33,187 nt of DNA, taken from assembly GCA_017432075.1 (NCBI GenBank), contig JAFRJV010000127.1:1-33187 (forward strand), written 5' to 3'. Of the stretch, positions 23,735 to 32,605 are shown piece after piece. The notes beneath the pieces were generated by a model. The model was not told where the DNA came from, ran no database searches, and was given only the letters and a program-made list of their open reading frames with translations. Each line of letters starts with the position of its first letter. The stretch's first letter is position 1. The position numbers were made by a program, and so were the translations under genes. The stretch comes from Mogibacterium sp. GTDB taxonomy: Bacteria; Bacillota; Clostridia; Peptostreptococcales; Anaerovoracaceae.

Positions 23735-23871
23735 ATTACAGAAAAGAACAGGGTTTGGCCTGTGATTGCAAGGTGTTTGAGCATTTTTCAAACAGGCGCA
23801 GTGGGATCCATGTCGAAAAGAGTGCAAATAATGCCGGAAAAAGGTCCGCCAAAAATGCTTGCCGGCTGTGC

Positions 23872-23900
23872 TTGAAGAAATAAGTCTTTGTTTGTAAAAT
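23872..23900 (+). promoter_or_regulatory. promoter of the BMP-domain gene
   Basis: TTGAAG (23872-23877), 17 bases, TAAAAT (23895-23900), about 60 bases ahead of the ATG at 23960. The rest of the 295-base gap (23665-23959) holds no gene that I can support. Confidence 0.65.
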
Positions 23901-23959
23901 AGGGGACGAAAGCGGTCTGTAAAACCGGCCGCAGTAATTGAAAAAAGGAGATCTGTTAA

Positions 23960-26017
23960 ATGATCGATGAATATATAAAGGCTCTTAAGACCGGAGAAAA
24001 AGAATACAAGTCCAGGCTTGCAGCAGGGGAATATCCATATCTGCCTGCACTTGATGATATCTGTCATGATCATGAAACCATGCCTCAGAGGAGCATGGGG
24101 CTTCTTGAGATCCCGGTAGATCTGATCACCGGCACAAAGACCCGTGCCAGGCAGAATTCATTTGCACCTGATTTCATGCCTCTGCTTGATGCGGATACAG
24201 AGTTTGCTTCCAAGTGGAGCAACCTTTACCAGGCCCAGCTCAGCGAGGGTTTCAACAGTCCTATAAAAGCATATGAATACCTGCACAGATTCTATGTACA
24301 GGAAGGCAACAAGCGTGTATCAGTCAGCAGGTTCCTTGAAATGCCGACTATCATGGCGGAAGTTATCAGGATAATACCACCGGCGGATGTGATGAGTGAG
24401 AATCCTGTCTATGCCGAGTTCCTGGATTTTTACAGAGTTGCACCAATATATGATATCGTCTGCGAGGAACCGGGGACTTATGCTGAGATCGCGGAGCTTC
24501 TTGGAAGAAGCATCGGCAAGGATGCAGAGCCTTGGTCTGACGAGCTTGTAATGGATCTGAAATCGGCTTACTGGAGGTTCTGCAAAGTGATCAGGACTCT
24601 TCAGGGAAAGATGCCGTCAATGGCACTCGGCGATGCTTTTCTGGTGTACCTGAGGGTGTTCACGGGCGATGCGCTGGCTGCACAGCCTGAAAAAGAAATG
24701 GAAAAGAAGCTCAAGAGTATACGCAATGAGCTCGTGATAACACATAACAAGGACAAGGTCGCTCTCGTGGAATCGTCAGAGGAGGCGGTGAATGCCGGCA
24801 GTCTGATAACAAAGGCTGAAAAACTTGTTACAGGACCGGATTCGCTGCTGAGCAAGGTGATCCCGGCGGTTGCTTATTCGAGGAAGAATCCGCTGAAGGC
24901 TGCGTTTATTTATGATAAATGGCCTGAAAACTCAAACTGGTTCTTTGACCACGAAGAGGGACGCCGTTACCTGGAAAAAACATATGACGGTATAGTCAAA
25001 ACAGAGATATTCGTTATTAGCCGGGAAGACTCAAAAACCGGAGAGAAGGGATATGCTTCCTTCGATGATGCAGTTGAAAAGGCAGTCTCGTGGGGCGCCG
25101 ATGTAGTGTTCACACCTTCTGTCAGGCAGGCTAATGATACCTTGCGTGCGGCTATCAAATATGACAATGTAAGGTTCCTGAACTGCTCTATCAACCTGGC
25201 ACACCAGTCAGTGCGCACGTATTTTGCAAAGCTGTATGAAGCCAAATTCCTTGCGGGCATGGTGGCAGGAGCGGCAGCTGCAGCAGATGGTTCGCACAGG
25301 ATCGGCTACTGCTCAGGCATGCCTGTTTACGGCACGATAGCCTGCATCAACGCCTTTGCTATTGGTGCGGCCATGGTCGACCCGGATGTAAAGATACATC
25401 TTGACTGGTCCAGAAAGCAGGATGCCCACTGGTGGTGGGACATGGTTGACTCCGGGCTCCACGTCCTTTCCGCTTTTGATTCGCTTCACAACACCGATGG
25501 AAGCAGCGCTTACGGAGTCTGTACCGTCGAAAGATGTGCCCCGGGAGAGGGCAACGACCTGTCAGGTACATGCCTTATCACGAATCTCGCGGCACCGGTC
25601 TACAGATGGGGCAAGTTATACGAGATAATCGTCAGGACGATAATAGAGGGCACATACAGCTCCAGTGCGGTAGACAAAAAGGACCGTGCCACAAACTACT
25701 GGTGGGGCATGATCTCAGGCGCCGTGGACATAGAACTGTCAGAAAACATTTCACCATATACGAAGAAGCTAGTGGAGGTACTTCGCCGTGACATAATCGG
25801 TGCAAACTTCAACCCGTTTGATGGTGAGCTGCGCAGCCAGGAAGGCATTGTAAGACACGCAGATGATGCACCTCTTACGAGCATGGATGTGATCACCATG
25901 GACTGGCTCAATGAGAACGTGATAGGGGAGATCCCTAAGATAGACGCGCTGGATGATGAAGCCAAAGCAACTGTAAAATACAGCGGAGTAGAGAAGTCGA
26001 AGACGACAGACAGATAA
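23960..26017 (+). CDS. cytosolic protein with ParB-like N-terminal region and BMP/Med (PnrA-like) domain
   Basis: A 685-residue protein. The C-terminal half (from about residue 310, KAAFIYDKWPENSNWFFDHEEG) follows the BMP/Med substrate-binding fold that in lipoproteins such as PnrA/TmpC binds nucleosides: VVFTPSVRQANDTLRAA, FLAGMVAGAAA and HRIGYCSGMPVYG are typical. The N-terminal ~300 residues are not transporter-like; YVQEGNKRVSVSRFLE resembles the core of ParB/Srx-like domains. No signal peptide or lipobox is present, so it is not an ordinary ABC-transporter binding lipoprotein, and no permease genes are near. A cytosolic ligand sensor is a reasonable guess. The ATG follows AAAAGGAGAT. A metallophosphoesterase gene follows after 24 bases. 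Confidence 0.82.
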   Translation: MIDEYIKALKTGEKEYKSRLAAGEYPYLPALDDICHDHETMPQRSMGLLEIPVDLITGTKTRARQNSFAPDFMPLLDADTEFASKWSNLYQAQLSEGFNSPIKAYEYLHRFYVQEGNKRVSVSRFLEMPTIMAEVIRIIPPADVMSENPVYAEFLDFYRVAPIYDIVCEEPGTYAEIAELLGRSIGKDAEPWSDELVMDLKSAYWRFCKVIRTLQGKMPSMALGDAFLVYLRVFTGDALAAQPEKEMEKKLKSIRNELVITHNKDKVALVESSEEAVNAGSLITKAEKLVTGPDSLLSKVIPAVAYSRKNPLKAAFIYDKWPENSNWFFDHEEGRRYLEKTYDGIVKTEIFVISREDSKTGEKGYASFDDAVEKAVSWGADVVFTPSVRQANDTLRAAIKYDNVRFLNCSINLAHQSVRTYFAKLYEAKFLAGMVAGAAAAADGSHRIGYCSGMPVYGTIACINAFAIGAAMVDPDVKIHLDWSRKQDAHWWWDMVDSGLHVLSAFDSLHNTDGSSAYGVCTVERCAPGEGNDLSGTCLITNLAAPVYRWGKLYEIIVRTIIEGTYSSSAVDKKDRATNYWWGMISGAVDIELSENISPYTKKLVEVLRRDIIGANFNPFDGELRSQEGIVRHADDAPLTSMDVITMDWLNENVIGEIPKIDALDDEAKATVKYSGVEKSKTTDR

Positions 26018-26041
26018 CTGTCGTAGCTTCGCAAAGACGGG

Positions 26042-26734
26042 ATGAAAATACTGCTGATATCTGATACTGAAGAGAAGTTCCTCTGGGAAGCCTGGACTAA
26101 AACGACTGCTGATAAACTGGCAGACGTTGACCTTGTGCTGTCTGCGGGCGATCTGAACCATTTATACCTCGAGTTTATCGTGACGATGCTGAACGTTCCT
26201 CTTGTTTATGTCCGCGGCAATCATGACGGATATTATGATGAGGCTCCGCCGGAAGGCTGCGATGATGCAGACGGCAAAGTAGTGGAAGTGACATGCGGAA
26301 GAGGCTCTTCGAAACGGAATGTAAGAATACTCGGGCTTGGCGGATCAATGCGCTACAAAGATGACGCTTCAGATATGTATACTGAAGAAGAGATGCATGA
26401 GCGCGTCAGAAAAGCAGAGCGTGTGATCAGAAAACGCAGACTTGCCGGATCTCTCAGGAGCATGATAAGCCCGGCCTCAAAAAGCGGAGCTGATAAACCG
26501 GAGACCGACTTTGACATACTTCTTACCCACGCGCCATGCCGCGGCTACGGAGATCTGGACGACCTGCCTCACCGCGGCTTCGAATGCTTCAATTATCTCT
26601 TAAATAAATACAGCCCGCAGCTTCATTGCTACGGGCATGTCCATCGGGAATATGGCATGATCGACAGACAGATAAGACATCCTTCGGGAACGCTGCTCGT
26701 AAACGGCAGCGGCTACCAGATCATCGATTTCTAG
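26042..26734 (+). CDS. calcineurin-like metallophosphoesterase (YfcE/MJ0936-like)
   Basis: A 230-residue phosphoesterase fold. Metal motifs in order: Asp8 (ISDTE), GDLN, GNHD, LLTHAP and CYGHVH. The first motif normally reads D-x-H; here the His position is Glu10, which may alter metal binding or activity. Members cleave phosphodiesters or small phosphate esters; the substrate is unknown. The ribosome binding site is weak (GACGGG directly before the ATG), and the gene follows the BMP-domain gene by 24 bases, so coupled expression is likely. Its 3' end overlaps the end of convergent smpB by 14 bases. Confidence 0.88.
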   Translation: MKILLISDTEEKFLWEAWTKTTADKLADVDLVLSAGDLNHLYLEFIVTMLNVPLVYVRGNHDGYYDEAPPEGCDDADGKVVEVTCGRGSSKRNVRILGLGGSMRYKDDASDMYTEEEMHERVRKAERVIRKRRLAGSLRSMISPASKSGADKPETDFDILLTHAPCRGYGDLDDLPHRGFECFNYLLNKYSPQLHCYGHVHREYGMIDRQIRHPSGTLLVNGSGYQIIDF

Positions 26735-27197
26735 ATGCTTTGATGGCTTTATCCATCTTGCGCTCGGCGTCACGTTTGGCCTGGGCTTCGCGCTTGTCGT
26801 AGTTCTTCTTGCCTCGCGCCAGTCCGAGCTCGATCTTGCATCTGCCGTTTTCATCCAGATAAACAGACAGCGGAATAAGAGTCAGACCCTGCTGCGTTTT
26901 GACTATACCGTACAGTTTGTTTATCTCTTTTTTATGCATCAAAAGAGTGCGGACCCTGAGTGGATCTACGTTGTAGCGGTTGCCCTGTTCATAAGGTGCG
27001 ATGTGCATGCCTGTCAGCACGAGCTCGCCTTTGCTCGTGATCTTGGCATAACTCTCCTTGATGCTGCAGGAGCCCTTGCGGATCGATTTGATCTCGGTAC
27101 CTGTAAGCACGATCCCCGCTTCAAAGCGGTCCTCGATTATATAATCGTGGAAAGCTTTCTTGTTATTCGCGACTGTCTTACGTGAACGCTTTGCCAA
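26721..27197 (-). CDS. smpB: SsrA-binding protein SmpB
   Basis: Binds the tRNA-like domain of tmRNA and brings it to stalled ribosomes. The 158-residue protein has the family landmarks: [21 protein letters not shown] near the start (split here as [14 protein letters not shown]), TEIKSIRKG, the HIAPYEQGN loop, and the Lys/Arg-rich C-terminal tail ([20 protein letters not shown]) that enters the mRNA channel. The start is TTG, with AAAGAG about six bases upstream. It is last in the leftward unit rluA-like, lepB, smpB. Its RNA partner ssrA lies 5.4 kb away on the other strand. Confidence 0.97.
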   Translation of the reverse strand: MAKRSRKTVANNKKAFHDYIIEDRFEAGIVLTGTEIKSIRKGSCSIKESYAKITSKGELVLTGMHIAPYEQGNRYNVDPLRVRTLLMHKKEINKLYGIVKTQQGLTLIPLSVYLDENGRCKIELGLARGKKNYDKREAQAKRDAERKMDKAIKASRNR

Positions 27198-27216
27198 GTT
27201 TTACTCTTTTCTGTCT

Positions 27217-27879
27217 TTAAAACCTCTGGATCTTGTTGAACGGGAAGAGTCTTATTATGACTTTGCCTTTTATGCTTTCCGCCGGAACATCACCTACTTC
27301 TTTGCGCCTTGAATCTACACTGCCGGCACGGTTGTCACCCATGCAGAAGTATGTGCCTTCAGGCACTGTGTAAGTCTCACCTTCGAGAGGTATCTCGAAT
27401 GCAGGAGTATATCCGTCCTTCAGGTAGTCTTCGTTATAGGCCTCTCCGTTGATATACAGCTGATTGTCCTTGATCATTATTTCGTCTCCCGGCAGCCCGA
27501 TGACGCGCTTTATGAGCAGCTTATCCTTGCCGGAATCCTCGTTGACCAGACTGCTCTGGAAAATAATGATATCACCGCGTTCAGGCCCGTGGTTTCTGTA
27601 AGCCAGCCTGTACATTATCATATAGTCATTTTCACGGAGAGTATCCTCCATCGAAGTCTGTTTAACGATCGTAGGCCTGATGAAAAACAGGACCGCGGAT
27701 GCCAGAAGTACGGCGATAATAATATCTATCAGAAGGCTCTTGAAAAAGCTTCCTGCTTTCTGACCGGCTGTAGGTTTCTCGGCGTGTTCACCAATGGCGG
27801 CACCGTTCCAGAAATCCTTGCGGTCCTCTTCGTTCATTGTTGTTTTCAGATTACTTGTCTTGTATCTGTCTGATCTCAT
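27217..27879 (-). CDS. lepB: signal peptidase I
   Basis: Removes signal peptides from exported proteins at the outer face of the membrane. The 220-residue, single-helix Gram-positive form: a cytosolic N-terminus of ~48 residues (longer than usual), a membrane helix at about 49-67, the catalytic Ser76 in KQTSMEDTL and Lys124 in LIKRVIGLPGD, and the family motif GDNRAGSVDSR. The usual consensus S-M-x-P-T-L has Asp at the Pro position. AAAAGGAT precedes the ATG. It begins four bases after the pseudouridine synthase stop. Confidence 0.95.
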   Translation of the reverse strand: MRSDRYKTSNLKTTMNEEDRKDFWNGAAIGEHAEKPTAGQKAGSFFKSLLIDIIIAVLLASAVLFFIRPTIVKQTSMEDTLRENDYMIMYRLAYRNHGPERGDIIIFQSSLVNEDSGKDKLLIKRVIGLPGDEIMIKDNQLYINGEAYNEDYLKDGYTPAFEIPLEGETYTVPEGTYFCMGDNRAGSVDSRRKEVGDVPAESIKGKVIIRLFPFNKIQRF

Positions 27880-27883
27880 TGTC

Positions 27884-28894
27884 TTATCCTTTTAAAATCT
27901 CGTTGAATCTTGCAGGGGCAGGAGCTTCAAAAGCTTTACCGCCCAGATATCCCAGAACTTCCGATCCGGAAACAGAGTCTGAGAACCCGATCCTGCACGC
28001 GTGCAGAAGCTGTGTCGAAAGGCCAAAGCGTTCGCGCACATACCTGTTTACCGGAACTGCTCCGGGCACTGCATATTTGCTGTCTCCGATCAGAGGGTGC
28101 CCCGTGCTTGCTAAGTGAGCTCTTATCTGGTGAGACCTTCCGGTAACGAGTTCCACCTCACACAGTGTAGCTTTTAGTCCGCTGCCGAAGTTCAGTACCT
28201 TCAGAGGGCGTACTATGGTCTCGACCTTCTTTCCGTCACTGCCATCCAGTATCTTCACCTTGTTTGAGGCCGAATCTTTTACAAGCGAGCCTCCAAGATG
28301 AAGGTCCTCTTTGATCACACCGCAGGCGATGGTCATGTAGAACTTGCTTATCTCATCATCTCTGATCATGCGGGTCAGTTCCCGCGTCGACGCAGCGGTC
28401 TTGCCGAAAAGAACGATGCCCGTAGTGTTGCGGTCAAGCCTGTTCACGGGTGCAGGCGCGAATACCTTCTCGCTGCGCGGATCATAAGCGCCTGATGCGA
28501 TGAGATAGTCCTTGACCTGATTGGCAAGATGATCTTTCTTTTCGTGAGAGTCACCGTGCGTCAGCAGACCGAAAGGCTTGCTCACTATCAGCACTTCATC
28601 ATCCTCGTAAATGATCCTGAACGTGCGCTTCGCTTTTGCGGCAGTTGTTCCGGATCCCGCACCAAATGCACCCTTACTGCGCGTGAGTTTCTCAAAAACT
28701 TCGTCGGACAGATAGAGTGTAAGGACCTCTCCCTCATTCAGAATATATGACTCATTCCTGCGCTTTGCATCGACTTTGACGTCTTTGCGGATGATCCTGT
28801 AGATCTCGCTCAGGGAAGCTCCGGGGAGATACTTTCTCAGGAACCGGTCCAGCCTGCGTCCGGCATCATTTGTGGTGATCGGGATTTCTCTCAT
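27884..28894 (-). CDS. RluA-family 23S rRNA pseudouridine synthase
   Basis: Converts uridine to pseudouridine in RNA, most often 23S rRNA. The 336-residue protein has an N-terminal S4 RNA-binding domain (RRLDRFLRKYLPGASLSEIY, about 13-62) and a catalytic domain with Asp154 in NRLDRNTTGIVLF, then the RluA landmark SHQIRAHLASTGHPLIGD. RluC/RluD-like architecture; the exact target base is not decidable here. ATG at 28894 is chosen because homology begins there; an in-frame GTG at 28936 lies upstream of the apparent promoter. No ribosome binding site precedes 28894. First gene of the unit with lepB and smpB. Confidence 0.93.
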   Translation of the reverse strand: MREIPITTNDAGRRLDRFLRKYLPGASLSEIYRIIRKDVKVDAKRRNESYILNEGEVLTLYLSDEVFEKLTRSKGAFGAGSGTTAAKAKRTFRIIYEDDEVLIVSKPFGLLTHGDSHEKKDHLANQVKDYLIASGAYDPRSEKVFAPAPVNRLDRNTTGIVLFGKTAASTRELTRMIRDDEISKFYMTIACGVIKEDLHLGGSLVKDSASNKVKILDGSDGKKVETIVRPLKVLNFGSGLKATLCEVELVTGRSHQIRAHLASTGHPLIGDSKYAVPGAVPVNRYVRERFGLSTQLLHACRIGFSDSVSGSEVLGYLGGKAFEAPAPARFNEILKG

Positions 28895-28904
28895 AACAGC
28901 ACTT

Positions 28905-28933
28905 ATTCTACCACGAGGAGGCATCTTCCTCAA
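28905..28933 (-). promoter_or_regulatory. promoter of the rluA-like/lepB/smpB unit
   Basis: On the minus strand, TTGAGG (28928-28933), 17 bases, TAGAAT (28905-28910). Transcription would begin near 28898, only four or five bases before the likely start codon. Confidence 0.5.
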
Positions 28934-28943
28934 CACAGATACA

Positions 28944-28972
28944 TTGCAAATGCGGATAACTGCAAGTATACT
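28944..28972 (+). promoter_or_regulatory. promoter of pncB
   Basis: TTGCAA (28944-28949), 17 bases, TATACT (28967-28972). It is back-to-back with the leftward promoter at 28905-28933. Confidence 0.65.
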
Positions 28973-29050
28973 TAATAAGGATAAAGCAAATGCATCTCAG
29001 TACGGAGAGCAGAGCGGCGGCGCCTCAGGGCGGAAAAAAAGGAGAGCAAA

Positions 29051-30490
29051 ATGCTTAACGATTATAACCTTACAATGCTGACGGATTTCTATGAGATCAC
29101 GATGGCAAACGGATACTTCAACTCGGATATCAGGGATGCGGAAGCGTGCTTCGATGTATTCTTCAGACGCGTACCTGACGGCGGCGGCTTCGCGATAATG
29201 GCAGGACTTGAACAGATCATCGCCTATATGAAGCGCCTCAGCTTCACCGAAGAAGACACCGATTATCTCAGAAGCAAAAACTGCTTCAGCGAGGAATTCC
29301 TGCAGTTCCTCAGGGACTTCAAGTTCAAGTGTGACGTATGGGCGGTGCCTGAAGGCTACCCGATCTTTCCGCATGAACCGGTCATGATCGTAAAAGGACC
29401 GCTGATTCAGGCGCAGTTCGTAGAGTCTTTCATCCTGATGCAGTTCAACCATCAGAGCCTGATCGCTACCAAATCCAACCGTATCGTAAGATCTGCCCAG
29501 GGCAGACCGGTCATGGAGTTTGGTACAAGACGTGCGCATGGCGCTGATGCAGCGGTATACGGTGCAAGAGCATCCTATATCGCAGGATGTGTCGGTACAG
29601 CATGCACTATCGCTGACCGCAACCATCATGTTCCGGCTCTCGGCACTATGGCACACAGCTGGGTGCAGAGCTTTGACACAGAGTATGAGGCATTCTACAA
29701 ATATACAGAACTTTATCCTCAGAATGCGACTCTGCTGATCGACACATACAATGTACTCAAGTCCGGACTTCCTAACGCCATCAAGGTGTTCAAGGAGCTC
29801 AAGCCTGAAAAGATGGGTGTCCGTATCGATTCCGGAGATATCACATATCTGACAAGAGAGTGCCGCAAGGTGCTCGATGCAGAGGGCCTTCCGGACTGCA
29901 AGATCGTCATCAGCAACTCCCTCGATGAATACATCATCAGAGACGTTATCCTGGAAGGTGCGCAGATCGACTCCTTCGGAGTAGGCGAAAGACTGATCAC
30001 AGCAAGATCGGAACCGGTATTCGGCGGAGTATACAAGCTGTCGGGTATCTGGAAAGACGGTACCCTGGTGCCTAAGATGAAGATCTCCGAGAACATCGAG
30101 AAGATCACCAACCCGGGATTCAAGAAAGTCGTCAGATTCTACGGAAATGACCACGGAAAGGCAATTGCGGATCTCATCATGCTTAGAGACGAGCCTATTC
30201 CGGACGGCAGACCGTTCGAGATATTTGATCCTAATGCTGTGTGGAAACGCAAGGTCGTATATGACTACACAGCAGTCGAACTCCTCGTGCCTATCTTTGA
30301 GAAGGGCGAGCTGGTATACGAAGAACCGGATATCGATCAGATCAAGGCGACATGCACAGAGCAGGTAGATAAGCTCTGGGGAGAATTCCTCAGATTCGAG
30401 AATCCGCAGACTTACTATGTCGACCTCAGTAAACCGCTCTGGAATCTCAAGCACGATCTCCTCAACAAATACGGTTCGTCCAATCTTTAA
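29051..30490 (+). CDS. pncB: nicotinate phosphoribosyltransferase
   Basis: Makes nicotinate mononucleotide from nicotinate and PRPP with ATP, the first step of the Preiss-Handler salvage route to NAD. The 479-residue protein is full length for the Gram-positive form. Signatures: NDYNLTMLTDFYEITMANGY at the start, EFGTRRAHG, GTMAHSWVQSF around the phosphorylated His, GVRIDSGD and ISNSLDEYII. AAAGGAG stands six bases before the ATG. It has its own promoter and is followed by a hairpin before the pyruvate-kinase-like gene. Confidence 0.96.
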   Translation: MLNDYNLTMLTDFYEITMANGYFNSDIRDAEACFDVFFRRVPDGGGFAIMAGLEQIIAYMKRLSFTEEDTDYLRSKNCFSEEFLQFLRDFKFKCDVWAVPEGYPIFPHEPVMIVKGPLIQAQFVESFILMQFNHQSLIATKSNRIVRSAQGRPVMEFGTRRAHGADAAVYGARASYIAGCVGTACTIADRNHHVPALGTMAHSWVQSFDTEYEAFYKYTELYPQNATLLIDTYNVLKSGLPNAIKVFKELKPEKMGVRIDSGDITYLTRECRKVLDAEGLPDCKIVISNSLDEYIIRDVILEGAQIDSFGVGERLITARSEPVFGGVYKLSGIWKDGTLVPKMKISENIEKITNPGFKKVVRFYGNDHGKAIADLIMLRDEPIPDGRPFEIFDPNAVWKRKVVYDYTAVELLVPIFEKGELVYEEPDIDQIKATCTEQVDKLWGEFLRFENPQTYYVDLSKPLWNLKHDLLNKYGSSNL

Positions 30491-30505
30491 TCAGTAAGAC
30501 TACAT

Positions 30506-30534
30506 GCAGGCCTCTTCGTGTCAGAGGGGCCTGC
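30506..30534 (+). terminator. hairpin after pncB (weak terminator or attenuator)
   Basis: GCAGGCC (30506-30512) pairs with GGCCTGC (30528-30534), with TCT/AGA extending the stem past a two-base bulge. Only a short, mixed T-stretch (TTCTGTT) follows, so read-through to the next gene is likely. Confidence 0.5.
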
Positions 30535-30556
30535 TTCTGTTAATACGGAGATGAGA

Positions 30557-31555
30557 ATGAGCAGAGTTAGGATCTACGGTACCATCGGTCCTGCGTGCAG
30601 AGACAGAGAAATACTTAAGCAGATGTTTCGGGAGGGAATGGACGGAGTTCGTCTCAATCTTTCCCATACTTCGCTTGAAGAAGGATCAGCTCTGATCGAA
30701 GACTGTCACCGTGCGGCGCGTGAATGCGGGATCAGTCCCGAACTGCTGATAGATATGCAGGGACCCGAACTGCGGGTCGGGATCATGAAAAACCCGGCTG
30801 AACTGAACGAAGGGGAGCTGATCGGAACCGGTGATATCCCTTTTCCTGAAGCGGTGAAAAATGTTCTCGAAGACGGTGATCCCGGTCAGGAGATACTGCT
30901 GGATGACGGGAAAATATTGCTCAAAACCGAGTATTCTTCATACTTGCGTGGTATATGCCTCCGGGTCATTCGCGGAGGCATTCTGGAGAGCAGAAAAAGC
31001 GTTGCGCTGCCGGGACGTACTTTTCATACTCCGGCAATGACAGAGAACGACAGGGATCAATTAAAAAGAGCAAAGGAATATGGTGTGACTGCTGTTATGC
31101 AGCCATTTGTCCGCAGCAGGGAGGATCTTATAGAGGTGAGGGATGCGCTTGATCACTCAGGATGTAACGACATTCGCCTGCTGGCAAAGATCGAAAACAG
31201 AGACGGAATGGACAGACTAAAAGAGCTTATACCGCACTGCGATGAGATAGTGATCGCCAGAGGAGATCTGGGGAATTCAATGGATCTCTGGGAACTGCCG
31301 GCGGTCCAGAAGCACATTTCCGCAGTCTGCCGGGAGGCCGGCAGAGACTTTATGGTCGTGACCCAAATGCTGGACTCCATGATGCACAGGCAGGTCCCGA
31401 CCCGGGCTGAAGTCAGCGACATCTTCAACGCTGTCATGGACGGAGCATCATCTGTAATGGTCACCGGCGAAACAGCTGCAGGAGATTATCCGGTCCTGGC
31501 CATACGCTATCTTTATAAAACAGTGCGTGAGGCTGAGGTGTTCAGGTCTTTATAA
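30557..31555 (+). CDS. short pyruvate kinase-like protein
   Basis: A pyruvate-kinase fold of only 332 residues, against about 470-585 for normal enzymes. The A-domain barrel is present: GTIGPAC, VRLNLSHT (Arg32, Asn34, Ser36), Lys211 and Glu213 in AKIEN, ARGDLG with Asp237, TQMLDSMM, PTRAEVSD and VTGETAAGDYP. The B domain (about 75-155) is reduced. The C-terminal regulatory domain is missing. The motif normally D-T-K-G-P-E-I-R reads DMQGPELR, so Lys is replaced by Gln. It may be a weak or unregulated kinase or a related phosphotransferase. ATG at 30557 is chosen for its GGAG six bases upstream. It follows pncB. Confidence 0.85.
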   Translation: MSRVRIYGTIGPACRDREILKQMFREGMDGVRLNLSHTSLEEGSALIEDCHRAARECGISPELLIDMQGPELRVGIMKNPAELNEGELIGTGDIPFPEAVKNVLEDGDPGQEILLDDGKILLKTEYSSYLRGICLRVIRGGILESRKSVALPGRTFHTPAMTENDRDQLKRAKEYGVTAVMQPFVRSREDLIEVRDALDHSGCNDIRLLAKIENRDGMDRLKELIPHCDEIVIARGDLGNSMDLWELPAVQKHISAVCREAGRDFMVVTQMLDSMMHRQVPTRAEVSDIFNAVMDGASSVMVTGETAAGDYPVLAIRYLYKTVREAEVFRSL

Positions 31556-31604
31556 ACTATCAGTTATCAGTAAGGATGCATGGGAAGAAAGAGAGGTAAT
31601 CAGT

Positions 31605-32561
31605 ATGCTTCACGAGGTTTGTTTCGATTCGTACAACAAAAGAGATAAAGTGTACGGCTGGGTATATGTACCGGCAGCACCGCCTGCGGGTATCATCCAG
31701 CTGGTCCATGGATTCGGTGAACACTCGCGCAGATATCTGCACATGATAGTTTCCTTCATGGATGCGGGCTTCATTGTGGCTGCTGACGATCATGTCGGCC
31801 ACGGCAAGACTGCGATGGAGAATGACTGCTGGGGCGACTGGGGAGATCAGGGTCCGCATACGATGATGGAGGACGAATACACTTTCACCAGGCTGGTAAA
31901 AGAGATGTATCCTGACCTGCCTTACTTCATGTTCGGACACAGCATGGGATCGTTCATCGCACGAGACTACATAGCCAAGTACGGAAATGAGCTCGATGGA
32001 GTGACACTTTGCGGTACTTCGGGAGAATTCCCGGGACTGGACAACAGCATCGAATATATCAAAAAGCTTGTTGATGCAGGCAAGGGCACGGAAGCTGATC
32101 CTGATGTAGGTGCAGTCATGATGGGGTGGATGTTTGCTCGCTGCGATGAGGGTGTGAAGCTCGGAAACGAGTGGATCTGTCATGATGAATACGTGCAGAA
32201 AGACCACGCTGCGGATCCGTTCGATGCATTCACAAAGCCTACAAGCAACAGATCCTTCCTGGATTTCTGCAGGATGATCGAAGTCATAACCGGTCCGGAG
32301 TGGGCTGCAAAAGTACCTAATGAGCTGCCTATCTACAACATAGCAGGAGATCAGGACCCTGTCGGACAGTATGGCGCAGGTGTATATCAGGTATCCAACT
32401 GGCTGACAGATGCCGGCTGCGATGTAGAGACGATGCTGTATTCAGGATACCGGCATGAGATCCATAATTATGATGACCTCAAGGATATCGTGGAGGACGG
32501 AATCATCGAATTCTTCTACAGCTGTATAATAGATCCGGAGGATCTCGACTTTCTGATTTAA
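31605..32561 (+). CDS. monoglyceride lipase-like alpha/beta hydrolase
   Basis: A 318-residue serine hydrolase of the Hydrolase_4 (monoacylglycerol lipase/lysophospholipase) type. Oxyanion motif HGFGEH (35-40), nucleophile Ser113 in GHSMGS, acid in GDQDPVG (Asp251 most likely) and catalytic His284 in GYRHEIHNY. No signal peptide or lipobox, so probably cytosolic. The ATG at 31605 is taken as the start because GAGAGG lies eight bases before it; upstream in-frame codons overlap the end of the preceding gene. Substrate is a guess from family membership. Confidence 0.88.
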   Translation: MLHEVCFDSYNKRDKVYGWVYVPAAPPAGIIQLVHGFGEHSRRYLHMIVSFMDAGFIVAADDHVGHGKTAMENDCWGDWGDQGPHTMMEDEYTFTRLVKEMYPDLPYFMFGHSMGSFIARDYIAKYGNELDGVTLCGTSGEFPGLDNSIEYIKKLVDAGKGTEADPDVGAVMMGWMFARCDEGVKLGNEWICHDEYVQKDHAADPFDAFTKPTSNRSFLDFCRMIEVITGPEWAAKVPNELPIYNIAGDQDPVGQYGAGVYQVSNWLTDAGCDVETMLYSGYRHEIHNYDDLKDIVEDGIIEFFYSCIIDPEDLDFLI

Positions 32562-32573
32562 AATGGCAGTATA

Positions 32574-32601
32574 TTGACACGGAAAAAATAACAATTATAA
32601 T
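32574..32601 (+). promoter_or_regulatory. consensus promoter of ssrA
   Basis: TTGACA (32574-32579), 16 bases, TATAAT (32596-32601): both boxes are perfect. It begins 13 bases after the lipase stop codon. Transcription would start near 32608. Confidence 0.85.
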
Positions 32602-32605
32602 AATG

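Noticed and set aside
23692-23883. 63-codon frame with two Cys near its end in the gap before the BMP-domain gene
   Set aside because: No Shine-Dalgarno site and no recognisable motif; its end overlaps the promoter region of the next gene.
28997-30454. Open frame of 485 codons opposite pncB
   Set aside because: Antisense shadow of pncB. The plus-strand frame has all family signatures.
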